Translations under genes and position numbers: made by a program
Assembly: GCA_023101725.1 (NCBI GenBank)
Contig: JALJCO010009083.1
Location: 51,175-115,174, forward strand
Source of the DNA: Atherinomorus stipes
Taxonomy: Eukaryota > Chordata > Actinopteri > Atheriniformes > Atherinidae
Reading direction: 5' to 3'
DNA: 64,000 nucleotides
Shown: positions 42,755 through 53,983 of the stretch, piece after piece
How the letters are laid out: the number at the start of each line of letters is the position of its first letter
Position numbering within the stretch: the stretch's first letter is position 1
Notes under the pieces: generated by a model
Databases searched by the model: none
Told to the model about the DNA's origin: nothing
Seen by the model: the letters and a program-made list of their open reading frames with translations, nothing else

Positions 42755-44484
42755 AAAGATGACGATCATTTGACCATCAATGTAAAACAGTTTAATTCAT
42801 TTAAACAGAAATTTTCTATGAATGTTGTATTTATTCCTTTTCTAAAAGAAAAAGCTGAACTATTAAATTTGGATTATCTCAAATTTACTATAAATGCCTT
42901 TTTTCCTTTTAGAAAAAATAAGTTTATTGTACATTTTTGATTTTCTATACGCGTCCACTAAATGAAACAAAAATTGCTCCGTAGTTAATTTTTTTTCTAC
43001 CAACTAAAAATGTACAGTTTCTTAGACCGTATATTCATGTGGAGTCTAGTTTGTATAAATTATTACAACAAAAACACTTTAATTTTTTTAGTTGTAAGAA
43101 AAAATATTTGTTATTTATCTGACAAATTTACTCTAAGACACTAAAACCAGAGTTGGTAATCCTGAAATACTTTTTGTTATACTGGGTGAAATGGTCCTTC
43201 CATTCTGACAGTAGTGAACACATCATGTCCTCATAAAAAAAAAGGGAAAGAGTCAGACCTCTGTGAGAGCTGCAATTCTGTAAAAACTCACCAACCCCTG
43301 CCATTCACTGACAGGCAGGAATTGGTGATTCGCAACTTATAGAAAGAATGAATCGATGCCTTTATGTCTCGTCTCTGTCCCTCCCCTCTCTCCGTCCCCG
43401 CACGTAACCCCCCTGTAGGTCGCTCACTGTAAACAAATATAGTTGACGGATTGCTAACTGCTGCTGCACCAATAAAACAAAACAACAGTCAAGTCAAGGA
43501 GACGTTGACATTTGCAGTAGAGGCGGACTTACCATTAGGCAAAAGTAAGCAATTGCAAACGGAGGGGGGCCTCTATATGGGAGTAAAAGCTGGATGACAG
43601 TTGAATTAACATGACCTCAAGCAAGTGTTAAATCAGGAGATAGAAAAATACTGACCAGTCCATCTGCATTTGTTCATCTTAAACTTTGTTTTTAGAACAA
43701 TTCATGATTCCTATTTATGTAAACATGTTAATTAGATTTAGATTAAAAGGAAATGAAGCAACGATTAAATCAGTCATCATGTAGTTACAATCAACTTTAT
43801 AGTTGAGGAACAAAATCATTTGTAGTTCAGTCAGAAACCAATGCAGGATGACAGGAGTCTAATGCAGCAGCTATAGGTGAGTTACACCCTGGACAGGTAA
43901 CCAGACAACTCAGGGCCACACAGACAGACAAACAACCACTCATGCTCATGGAGAGTTTAGAGACCAATTAAAATACCAGGCATGTGTTTGGTCTGTTTAA
44001 GCTAAATTACCTGAAGAGAAGCAACACACACACAGGAGAACATTCAAACTCTATCGAGAGATTCCAGCTTGAAAAGAATAAAGCAGAAAATGCCAAAATT
44101 AAAAAAACATAAATCAACATCTAGAGTTATGATTCATGAGTGAATGTAATCTGCCATAGTTTTTAAAGAAAACAAAGTTAGTATTTGAAATGAAATGAAA
44201 TGAAAAATACTTTATTCATCCCCGAAGGGAAATTCAGTATTGTAAAAGCTCACTTTTTTTTTTTTTTTTTTTATAAATGTTTTTTATATATCACATTCAG
44301 ACTTGAATTAAATATGGGATGTTTATGGTGTTTTGACAGATGGGGTGTAGTTTTACTGTGTTATGATAAAAGATTTCAGCAATATTTAAAACATACAATT
44401 AATATAAATTTACATGAATCAGTTTCACTAGTGTTGTTAATCTTCTTGAGAACAAAGGATTACTATGTCATTTGTTGCCAGTGA
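42755..44484. repeat. Spacer with MITE copy, common repeat and a LINE-tail junction
   Basis: Left-end MITE copy from about 43138 and common repeat about 43830-44065. At 44187-44270 gaaatgaaatgaaatg, then tactttattcatccccgaag (a typical fish LINE/SINE tail) and a poly-T run join the V15-V16-type spacer to the A-gene upstream spacer. Compared with 26330-28010, the B gene expected here (V16/V31 type) and ~1.7 kb are missing. Confidence 0.6.
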
Positions 44485-44523
44485 GGTTTTTGTGCAGCTG
44501 CTTGACTGTGTTCAGTCACTGTG

Positions 44524-45018
44524 GATCTCGAGCACAATAATAAACAGCAGAATCTTCCGTCTTCAGACTGTTCATCTGCAGGTACAGCTGCTGTTTGCTG
44601 TTGTCTCTGGAGATGGTAAACCGGCCCTGAACTGACTGAGAGTAGTATTGGCTGCCACCACCGCTACTGATATAAGCAACCCACTCCAGTCCTTTTCCAG
44701 GAGCCTGTCTGACCCAGGCCATCCAGTAGCTGCTGATTGATAATCCAGAGGCTGTACAGGTCAGTTTGTGGGATTCTCCAGGTCTTTTAACAGCTGGTTC
44801 AGATTCTGTCAGAGTCTGACCATCAGCCCCTTAAGAAAACAGAGGAAAACATTTTTGTGCCATGACAAGAAATTCACTTCAACAGGAAACCAAACGTTCA
44901 TGAAGAACAAAACAACTTAAAAATAATGAAGCCATTTTCTTTAACCTGCAAACTTTAATTAAAACTCTTCACCTGTCCAGTAGATGGTTAGAAGCAGTAT
45001 CACAGTTCTACAGTCCAT
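44524..45018 (-). CDS. IGHV: V25: IGHV segment, family A
   Basis: L-PART1 44973-45018 ([16 protein letters not shown]), V exon 44524-44829. CDR1 [15 protein letters not shown]2 [12 protein letters not shown] (longer than in sisters V5 and V17), end YYCARDP. RSS 44485-44523 canonical. ATGCAAAA at 45080-45087. CDR2 equals that of V4psi, suggesting sequence exchange among A genes. Confidence 0.95.
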
Positions 45019-45087
45019 CTTGTTAAACTGCTGCATGTGTCCACTGGTCTCTGTTCAGTCAGTTAAATAAAGGTTCAAGTTTTGCAT

Positions 45088-45586
45088 AAACTCCTCCTCA
45101 CAGAGAGGAGACACCTGCACTCCTGATAACTGAGACAAATGAGGATTTAATATCCGTCACTGTAACCAGTCAACATTGATCATTACTTAGATGCTGCAAA
45201 TATTAATCATTTATAGCTTAAATGAATGTTGTGGTATGTATGATCTGTTATTTAATAAAAGATGAAGAAGTGAACATAATAAAGCACGTTATATTGACAA
45301 GACTGAACAAATCTTTATTGCTTTTTATTTTCTAAACTCATTTTGAAAGTATATTTTGTTCTTTTTTAAACTAATCGGTATATTTCATGTTTTAAATTAT
45401 GAATTTTAAATGTCTGATTTATTGATAATGTTTGATCGTGTGTTTTAAATCCGTTGGGTATTATGCATTAATAAGTAGCCAATGCAATACTAATTACTAT
45501 TAATTTATTAGCTATGTAAATTTATTTTGCAAATGTTTTTGAAAATAGAAAGAAAATAAGATCACATTGATTTTTGTTGTCAGTGA
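45088..45586. other. Spacer V25-V26 (SINE-free)
   Basis: Copy of the V17-V18 spacer without the SINE of 7913. No gene seen. Confidence 0.6.
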
Positions 45587-45625
45587 TGTTTTTGTGCAGC
45601 TGCTTCATTGTCTTCAGTCACTGTG

Positions 45626-46079
45626 TCTCTTCGAGCACAGAAGTAAACAGCAGCATCTTCTGCTGTCAGACTCCTGATCTCCAGGTACTGAGTGCTGCTG
45701 GGAACATCTTCAGTCATCAGGAAACGACTTTGAAAAGAACTTCCATAGATAGCAGAGTTTGATCCTGCATTCATCCTCCCGATCCACTCCAGAGCTCTCC
45801 CTGGTCTCTGTCGTATCCAGTGCATGTAGTAGCTGCTCATCCTAAACCCAGATATGACACATGACATCTTCACCGTCTCTCCAGGTCTTTTGACCTCAGA
45901 TGAAGACTGGTCCAGTTTGATCTCACTGCAGACTCCTGTAAGGAAAGAAGAAATGATCCTGAACCAGCAAAGAAATGAAAGGAAGAAAAAAAATGTTAAA
46001 AATAAAGTGAGGCAGAATCAACTGTCCTACCATGAATAGTGGTAACAAATAACAAACTCCAAATTATTGATTTTTCCAT
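45626..46079 (-). CDS. IGHV: V26: IGHV segment, family C
   Basis: L-PART1 46031-46079 ([21 protein letters not shown]), V exon 45626-45935. CDR1 [15 protein letters not shown]2 [11 protein letters not shown], end YFCARRD. RSS 45587-45625: CACAGTG, 23 bp, ACAAAAACA. ATGCAAAC at 46195-46202. Third member of the V6/V18 set, with changes again concentrated in CDR1/CDR2. Confidence 0.95.
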
Positions 46080-46202
46080 TCCAAACACTAAATATCAGCA
46101 CTCTGAGACAGATGTCTTAGAAATGTTTAAAACTGTCTAAGTGTTCTGCACAAACTGTATGAGAGCTGCTGATGGAGTGTTTATAAGAGAAAGAGTTTGC
46201 AT

Positions 46203-46774
46203 AGACCTCCCTCTACAGGTTTAAAAGGAGAACATGCAGCACAAATACATGCCTGTGTATACGACAGAGATCCAAGCAACACATGTAATAAGCTAAAACA
46301 CTTTAAAACAATTCATGTATTTATTTCTTACTGTTTTCTAATTCAATTTGTGGGTCTAGAAGGAGGAAACTAATTCAAGTACTACTGTATGAGAATCATT
46401 TAAGATACTTTGCTGATTAGCAGATGATACCACGACCTCACAAGACAGCTGATAGGGGAGATTTTTTCTTTTTTTTTTTTTTTTTAGGAATTATGAACAA
46501 CAAGCACAGGAGGTGGAGACTGTGTAAATTTCCGAGGAATAGGAAGTATTTCGGAGCGCATGGTCAGATATTTTTGGTGTTTTAATGGTTTTTCTGGAAA
46601 CATTTCAATGATTCAGAGCTGAAGGTTTATTTCAGGGCGGTACATGAATACAGCTGATCTATGTCAGTAAGATTTAAGTTCAATTCACAGTTTGATGCTA
46701 TTCAGTAAAAAACAGTTTGATGAGAAAAAAAATGTGTCTTTCTAGTGAGAACAGAAAGAAACTCACCAGAGTGA
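46203..46774. other. Spacer with poly-T, third block copy
   Basis: Copy of 9240-9832; poly-T at about 46466-46485. No gene seen. Confidence 0.55.
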
Positions 46775-47670
46775 ACTTGTGATCTGATGTCTCAGGAAAT
46801 TCAGGAAAAACTAGTCCATGCATTCATCTTAGGTCGGCTTGACTACTGTAAGTGTCTTTACTGGTTTACCTAAAAAATTGGTTAAACAGCTGCAGCTCAT
46901 TCAGAACTCTGCTGCCTGAGTTCTCACTAAGACCAGAAAAGTGGACCACATCAGTCCAGTTCTGAGGTCTTTACACTGGCTGCCGGTCCATCAGAGAATA
47001 GACTTTAAAGTTCTGCTGCTGGTCTATAAAGCTCTGAATGGTTTAGGCCCAAAATCCATCAGTGACCTCTTGACCCTTGACCCTGAACCTACTAGACCCC
47101 TCAGGTCATCTGGATCCGGTCTTTCATCAGTTCCCAGAGTCAGAACCAGACATAGAGAAGCTGCGATCAGCTTCTTTTATTAAACCTTTATTTCACCAGG
47201 GAAAGACATTAAGAACAAGATTCTTATTTACAATACCGGCCTGGCAGGTGCCATAGGCACCTGTAGGGCAAGTGGGGGAGGGGAACACAAATAAAAAATA
47301 AATAAAATCAGTAAACATTAAAAAAATTTAAGACATCATGAGAGGAGTCAAAATGTAAGACTTCTATGCTCCACATGTCTGGAACAAACTCCCAGAAAGT
47401 CTCAGATCATCTGAAACACAGTAGTTTATCTAAATCCAGGTAAAAGACCCACCTGTTCTCAGCTGCATTTACATAGATTTTATTCAAAAGTTAAAATCTG
47501 CACATCTCTATATTCTCTCTTTTTAATCTTAAATGTTTTTAATTTTGAATCATGCTTCTATTTTTTTCCCCTTTTGCACCTCGCTGTGATGCTTATGTTT
47601 TATGTAAAGCACTTTGAGTTGTTATGTAAATGAAATGTGCTACACAGATAAACTTGCATTGCCTAATGTC
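46775..47670 (+). mobile_element. LINE 3' fragment, third block copy
   Basis: As at 9833 and 30485, with the nested repeat at about 47177-47365. The frame reads FKVLLLVYKALNGLGPK, nearer the usual LINE motif than the other copies. Confidence 0.75.
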
Positions 47671-48024
47671 TTTGAAAAAAAGTGAAACTGTCATTTTCAT
47701 CTTTGTTGAGAGTAGGATCAGATCTGATGAAGAAGATGGTTCTTTTCATTGTAGTGTGTTGTCTTCATGTTATTTGTATCTTTTGCAACAATGCTCTGAT
47801 TTCAACAGACAGGTTGCTGTACTTTCATACTGAAAACAATTTTATTGGACTGGGACGCCGGTTATAATGAAAATGAAGTTTTTTAATTCTGATTTTATCT
47901 TTAAGTCTCTTCAGTATTTCTTTAATAACAACATTAAAACATGAGCTAAAATTGCTGCTGAAAACAACGGCATGAAAGTACTACAGGTTTTTGTGCAGCT
48001 GCTCGACCAGCTTCAGTCAATGTG

Positions 48025-48471
48025 GATCTCGAGCACAATAATAAACAGCAGAATCTTCCGTCTTCAGACTGTTCATCTGCAGGTACAGCTGCTGTTTGCT
48101 GTTGTCTCTGGAGATGGTAAACCGGCCCTGAACTGACTGAGAGTAGTATTGGCTGCCACCACTGCTACTGATATAAGCAATCCACTCCAGTCCTTTTCCA
48201 GGAGCCTGTCTGACCCAGGCCATCCAGTAGCTGCTGAATGTGAATCCAGAACCTGTACAGGTCAGTTTGTGGGATTCTCCAGGACTTTTAACAGCTGGTT
48301 CAGATTCTGCCAGAGTCTGACCATCAGTACCTATAAAACCAGTGGAAAAAATACATGTCATGAAATATAATAATGCATTTATTTGAAAAAAAATCAAGAT
48401 CCCCGTAATTAATCATCTTCACCTGCCCAGCAGATGGTTAAAAGCAGCAGTCCTGTTCTATAATCCATCAT
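48025..48471 (-). CDS. IGHV: V27: IGHV segment, family A, altered heptamer
   Basis: L-PART1 48423-48471 ([17 protein letters not shown]), V exon 48025-48330 starting [22 protein letters not shown]1 [15 protein letters not shown]2 [12 protein letters not shown], end YYCARDP. The RSS 47986-48024 has heptamer CACATTG (one base off CACAGTG), 23 bp and nonamer ACAAAAACC. ATGCAAAA at 48543-48550. Coding part intact; joining may be reduced. Confidence 0.92.
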
Positions 48472-48550
48472 GTTAAACTCTGAGACCACAGTTCTCTGTT
48501 ATCCTCCTGCAGTCAATTAAGTAGAAGTCCAATTTATTCAGGTTTTGCAT

Positions 48551-50383
48551 TGACTCCTCCTCACAAGAAGGAAACGTGGGCCTAACTTTGATTTGGCTAC
48601 TTACTCTACAGGAGGTTGAACTAATGAAAATTAACTGGATGAGAGCCAATCCCCCTGTAAGGTAGACCTGCTTGTTTCAGTTTTTATAGTGCTGATATTT
48701 TACTGAAATGTCTGTTCTACAGTCAGGATGTTCAATCACATGTTTAAATTTACAAAACTGTTAAAGTGACAGGTTTTAGTAACATCTGAGAAAAACTGTA
48801 AATAAAATATTGTTATAACAAGTTCTGTCAACATCAATGTTGTATTTTTGATTGTTCTGTAAACTCTGAGGAGATTTGGACATTTTTAGTTTTCAGACTG
48901 ATCATCTGTAGAAACAGCTGCTTCTGCTGTTTTCCACAAAGACAATAAACCTCAGATCAATAATTACTGCTGATATGATGCTTTTCTAGTCTTGTTGACC
49001 TCTCAGATTGCTTTGCACTAGAAGTCACTCTCACCCATTTACATTTATACAGCTACACAAGAAAATTTACACAAATCCATGTTATAAATACTAAAAAAAC
49101 TGAAAGTTTTTGGGCCCAAGTAGGGTTAAATATCTTCCTCAGATATTTCAATGATGCAAAGATTATGGGGGTGAGGAGAAGTATCAAACCAGCAAGTTGC
49201 TAATTCGCAATAGTGGTTTATTTTCAAACCAGCAACCCACTGTTACGCAAAAACTGGTTTATTCTGGTCGGTTTTATTTCCTGACTCAGCTGCAGCTGCT
49301 GATGGGACCATGGAGACTTGCTGGAACAATATGTGAACAACAACAATGGTAAAAAATAAGAAAACTGCTTATCAGCTAAAGGCAAATACTTTAGATACAA
49401 CTATAGCTGATCAGATGTGCTTATCTTCACCATCTTCATAGATAAATGAAAGCAGTCCTTCTGAACTGCTTACAGTTCAGAAGCAGTTCAGTTTACAGTA
49501 ACATGTTACTGTAAACTGGGACTAGAGTGTGTGTCATTGCCTGAACAGATAAATGGTAGTAAAAGTTGGATGAGAGTTGGTTGAATTGACATGACTTCAA
49601 ATATTTGTTAAATCAGGAGTTAAAGTTTACTGTAATGACCAGTCCATCTACATTTGTTCATCTTAAAATTTGTTTTTAGAACAGTTTATAATTCCAGTTT
49701 ATGTAAACATGTTAATTAGATTTAGATTAAAAGGAAATGAAGCGACGATTATATCAGTCATCATCGAGTTACAATGAAAATTATAATAGAAGAACAACAA
49801 CATCATTTGTAGTTCAGTCAGAAACTACCAATGCAGGATGACAGGAGTCTAATGCAGCAGCTGTAGGTGAGTAACACCCTGGACAGATCACCAGACGATT
49901 CAGGGCCACACAGACACACAAACAACCACTCATGCTCACTATAGAGAGTTCAGAGACCAAATAAAATAATATGCATGTGTTTGCTCTTTGAGAGCTGAAA
50001 ACATGGCAAGAAGCAAAACACACACAGGGGAACATGCAAACTCTAGAAAAATTCCAGCTTGAAAAGAATGACGCATAAAATACCAAATTAAAAATCAGTA
50101 TTTAGAGTTATATTCAACAATGTACGTAGTCTGTCATAGTTTTAGAAAACTAAGTTAGTATTTCATTACTTATGAATGATGTTGGTGAAAATATGTTTTT
50201 ATTGTACTAATTTATTTAATTAACAAATTTATGTAATTTCATTAATTCATTTAACATCATGATTGTCTGCTTTTATACAGCATGTTACACAATTTAATTC
50301 CACAGCTAACAAGTCATCAAATCATTAGTGGTCTAAGAGCTCCTCCTCTGGTGATTTCATGCTAAAGTGTTCAGGCTCTGAGA
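48551..50383. other. Spacer V27-V28
   Basis: Full-length A-to-B spacer without the transposon found at 36305, hence a useful unbroken reference for the inversion. Common repeat fragment at about 49805-50060. No gene seen. Confidence 0.65.
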
Positions 50384-50422
50384 GGTTTTTGTTCAGGTCT
50401 GATGATGGTTTGTGTTACTGTG

Positions 50423-50850
50423 GTCTCTCGCACAGTAATACACAGCCGTGTCTTCAGGCTGCATATTCTGTCCATTCAGTGTCACTGTGTTACTGGAAGA
50501 GTCTAAGTCGATACTGAATTTGTTCTTTAGTGAGTCTTTGTAATTTCTTGAAGAGCCAACTCCTCTTCCAATCCACTCCAGTCCTTTCCCTGCAGGCTGT
50601 CTGATCCAGTGTGTCCAGTAGCTGCTCACAGAATAAGAGACCTGACAGGTGATGGCTAGACGTTGACCTGGCTGTACAGTCATGGAGGCTGGCTGTGTCA
50701 GTGTTTCACACTTCACATCTGTTTAAAGAAAAACAAGTTTAGTAACAGGATGAAGAGGAGCTGAGTGTCATAAATCTGAAGAAACTCACATGCAGCCACT
50801 AAGAGCAGCAGCAGAGCTGGAGAAAACATGTTTGATGATGAAACTGACAT
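50423..50850 (-). CDS. IGHV: V28: IGHV segment, family B
   Basis: L-PART1 50790-50850 (MSVSSSNMFSPALLLLL..), V exon 50423-50718, starting VKCETLTQPASM with QRLAITC in FR1. CDR1 SYSVSSYWTHW, CDR2 RGVGSSRNY, FR3 KNKFSIDLDSSSNTV, end YYCARDH. RSS 50384-50422: CACAGTA, 23 bp, ACAAAAACC. The octamer at 50909-50916 is degraded (ATGCAACT). The V exon matches V30 but the leader and promoter are of the other type. Confidence 0.94.
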
Positions 50851-50916
50851 CTTGTCATCTCCACTCCACACTGTCATGTCATGGTTTTATACCTGATAGG
50901 AGGAGCTGAGTTGCAT

Positions 50917-52342
50917 AAGAGGCAAGACGAGTTTTTCTGTATAACACACAAGAAAATTCAAGATAATTTACATAAAATGTTAAAAGCATTACAGCGGGGT
51001 GCAGAAGGAGTATATAATGAACTTTAAAAGGAAATTTAAAAAATAAACAAAAAAAGAAAAACAGCTGCAATAAAATAAATGCAAAGAATAAAATTACAGT
51101 GTGAGGAATTGGTTGTTATTTTGATAAAAGGTTGCAAACAGAAATACTTTTAAGGTTGATTTAAAGCTGCTGACATTTTCATCAGATCAGCAGTTTTCTG
51201 GGAGTTTGTTCCTTGTGAGGAGGATAAAAACTGAACAACGCCTCTCCATGTTTAGTTCTGACTCTGGGAACAATGACTAAACCTGTCCCTGATGACCTGA
51301 CAGAGTCAGAACGTTCTCAATGTATTTTGGCCTAAAACCATTTAGTGGTTTAGAAACCAACAGTAGAAGTCAATTCTTTGACAAACAGGATGCAGTGTAA
51401 AGATCTGAGGACTGGAGCTACGTATGTGATCCACTTCCTTGGTCTCAGTGAGGACTAGAGCTGCAGCGTTCTGGACTGAACTGTCTGATGGACTTTTTAG
51501 GGAAACCTGTAAGGACAGCGTTGGAGCTGTCTACTAAAGATAAATGCATGGACAAGTTTTTCTGAATCCTGCTGAGACATCAGTCCTTTAATCCTTGATA
51601 TGTTCTTTAAATGATAAAACTCTGACATCACATTTGTCTTCTTGTTCCTAAAACTGTTGTTGCTGGTTGGTCCATAGCATTATAGAAGTTGTAGTTTTGA
51701 TTTTAAAAATGTGCCTGTGCTGCAGTCAGAGTTTAATATGTGGAAACTTATTGCTGCACAGCTTTAAAACTCATGTTGGTGGAAAACACATTGTGGTCGC
51801 CTCTTTTTCACCCTGTGATGCTGTACATGCTTGTTCCTTCTCATTCTGAAATATATTCTACAAAAGAAAAGGAAACTGTAGATATCAGAGATTAAAAGTT
51901 TTTTTAATCAGTTTCAGTTCCTCTGGAGTTCAATAATAACAGGATTTCCAGGCTGTTAAACGGGCTTTGAACTTATATAATTTCAGTTTTTGCCATTTAC
52001 ACATAAATAAGATAAATTCAGTTCCAAGAATAAATAGAGGAAGAGCACATCTCATTAAACAAACCAATATCTGAACATTCTGATGTGGCTGCTGTGTAAA
52101 AATAATTATGTGCTCAGTGAAAAGTATAATCCTGAATTAGAGCTCTGTAGGTGTGCAGTAAATCCAAAGAAAGACAATGAATTAAAGTCCAAGACAACAA
52201 GTTGTTGAACTGAAAAAGATCCATCTGACTCCTGACAACATTTAGAAATCTACAACCAAATAGGATAATAGTTCATTCTTTATTAGAAAATGGTACAGTT
52301 GAATGGTTGAATGTTTCAGTAGTGATGGTATAAAGAGGAAGT
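50917..52342 (-). repeat. Spacer V28-V29 with minus-strand LINE remnant
   Basis: LINE remnant about 51095-51600, then the D-gene spacer. Reference for the sequence lost at 40450. No gene seen. Confidence 0.65.
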
Positions 52343-52381
52343 AGTTTTTGTATGAGTCTCTTCATTCTGTCTCTCACTGTG

Positions 52382-52827
52382 TCTCTTCGGGCACAGTAAT
52401 ACACTGCTGTGTCCTCAGTCCTTAAACTGCTCATCTGTAAGTAGAGTTTACTGCTGGAGTCATCTCTGGAGATGGTGAACCGGCCTTGGACTGACTGGGA
52501 GTAGTATTTTGGAGTACTGTAAGTGCCAATGTAAGCAATCCACTCCAGTCCTTTTCCAGGAGCCTGTCTGATCCAGGCCATAGCGTAGCTGCTGAATGAG
52601 AATCCAGAGGCTGTACAGGTCAGTCTGTGGGATTCTCCAGGTCTTTTAACAACAGGTTCAGATTCTGCCAGAGTCTGACCATCAACACCTGGCAAATGAA
52701 GAGAGAAGTTCATCTAATTTATTATTTTAATCGCACCAATAAAAGTTTTGCAAGTATATGTTGGATAACAATCTTCACCTGCACAGAAGATAGTTAACAA
52801 CAGCAGTCCTGTTCTATGATCCATCAT
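52382..52827 (-). CDS. IGHV: V29: IGHV segment, family D
   Basis: L-PART1 52779-52827 ([17 protein letters not shown]), V exon 52382-52688. CDR1 [15 protein letters not shown]2 [12 protein letters not shown], end YYCARRD, which is the family C ending rather than the CARET of V14 and V23. RSS 52343-52381: CACAGTG, 23 bp, ACAAAAACT. ATGCAAAC at 52898-52905. Intact; the frame stays open past the RSS. Confidence 0.95.
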
Positions 52828-52905
52828 GGTAACCTGAGTGTCCACTGGTCTCTGTCATCATCACTGCTGTCACATATGTAGAGGAGGAAGATCTGAGGTT
52901 TGCAT

Positions 52906-53418
52906 TGACTCCTCCTCACAGGAAACACAGAAGGAGCACCTTTTTCACAGTTCAGTTTATTTCTTTAACTTGAAAATGAAAAAAAAAATATGTTTTATAT
53001 GCAGAGGTGAATAAAATTCTATTTTAGATTTGACTCCTCAAAGTAGTCGAATACAAAGAACACACTGACTTGGTTGTCAATCATGATCACTTCATGATCA
53101 CTTCAGAATTTATAAGTGAGAGTTACTAAAAGATCTTCTTTGATTGATAAATAAGTAAGAGACTAGTTAATTTTGTTTGTATATTCCTACATTGTAAAGC
53201 ACCATATGAAATGTGAAAGAAAAAGTTTACCTAATAATGTTTGAATGAAAGCAGGTCAAAGAAACAAAGGCTAAATATATTTATGCCGACATAATGTAGC
53301 ATTTACAGTATATTTTTTCATTATTCATTTCAATTGACTTATTTGACAGTAAAAATCATTAGTGGTCTAAGAGCTCCTCCCCTGGAGGCTTTATATGACA
53401 GTTTTTCATGCCAAGAGA
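52906..53418. other. Spacer V29-V30
   Basis: Third copy of the D-to-B spacer. No gene seen. Confidence 0.6.
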
Positions 53419-53457
53419 GGTTTTTGTTCAGGTCTGATGATGGTTTGTGTTACTGTG

Positions 53458-53876
53458 GTCTCTCGCACAGTAATACACAGCCGTGTCTTCAGGCTGCATA
53501 TTCTGTCCATTCAGAGTCACTGTGTTACTGGAAGAGTCTAAGTCGATACTGAATTTGTTCTTTAGTGAATCCTTGTAATTTCTTGAAGAGCCAACTCCTC
53601 TTCCAATCCACTCCAGTTCTTTCCCTGCAGGCTGTCTGATCCAAGCTGTCCAGTAGCTGCTCACAGAATAAGAGACCTGACAGGTGATGGTCAGACGTTG
53701 ACCTGGCTGTACAGTCATGGAGGCTGGCTGTGTCAGTGTTTCACACTTCACACCTGTAAAAAGATGAACATACTGTGAGTTAATTCATCAAATTGAACAA
53801 GGAAAGACTTGTGTCAGAAATATAGAGACTCACAGGATCCAGCTGCCAACAGCAGCAGCAGAACAACAGTAAACAT
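53458..53876 (-). CDS. IGHV: V30: IGHV segment, family B with MFTV leader
   Basis: L-PART1 53834-53876 (MFTVVLLLLLAAGS), V exon 53458-53753 starting CVKCETLTQPASM. CDR1 SYSVSSYWTAW, FR2 WIRQPAGKELEWIG, CDR2 RGVGSSRNY, FR3 KFSIDLDSSSNTV, end YYCARDH. RSS 53419-53457: CACAGTA, 23 bp, ACAAAAACC. ATGCAAAC at 53976-53983. It is the intact sister of V24psi. Confidence 0.95.
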
Positions 53877-53983
53877 GGTTGAACTTGTCTCTATGTTGAA
53901 GAGACGAACTTCTGATCCTCTTTATCTTCAGCACCAAGTAAAGTCTTTACATCTGTGTGAACAGGAAACCACTGAGTTTGCAT

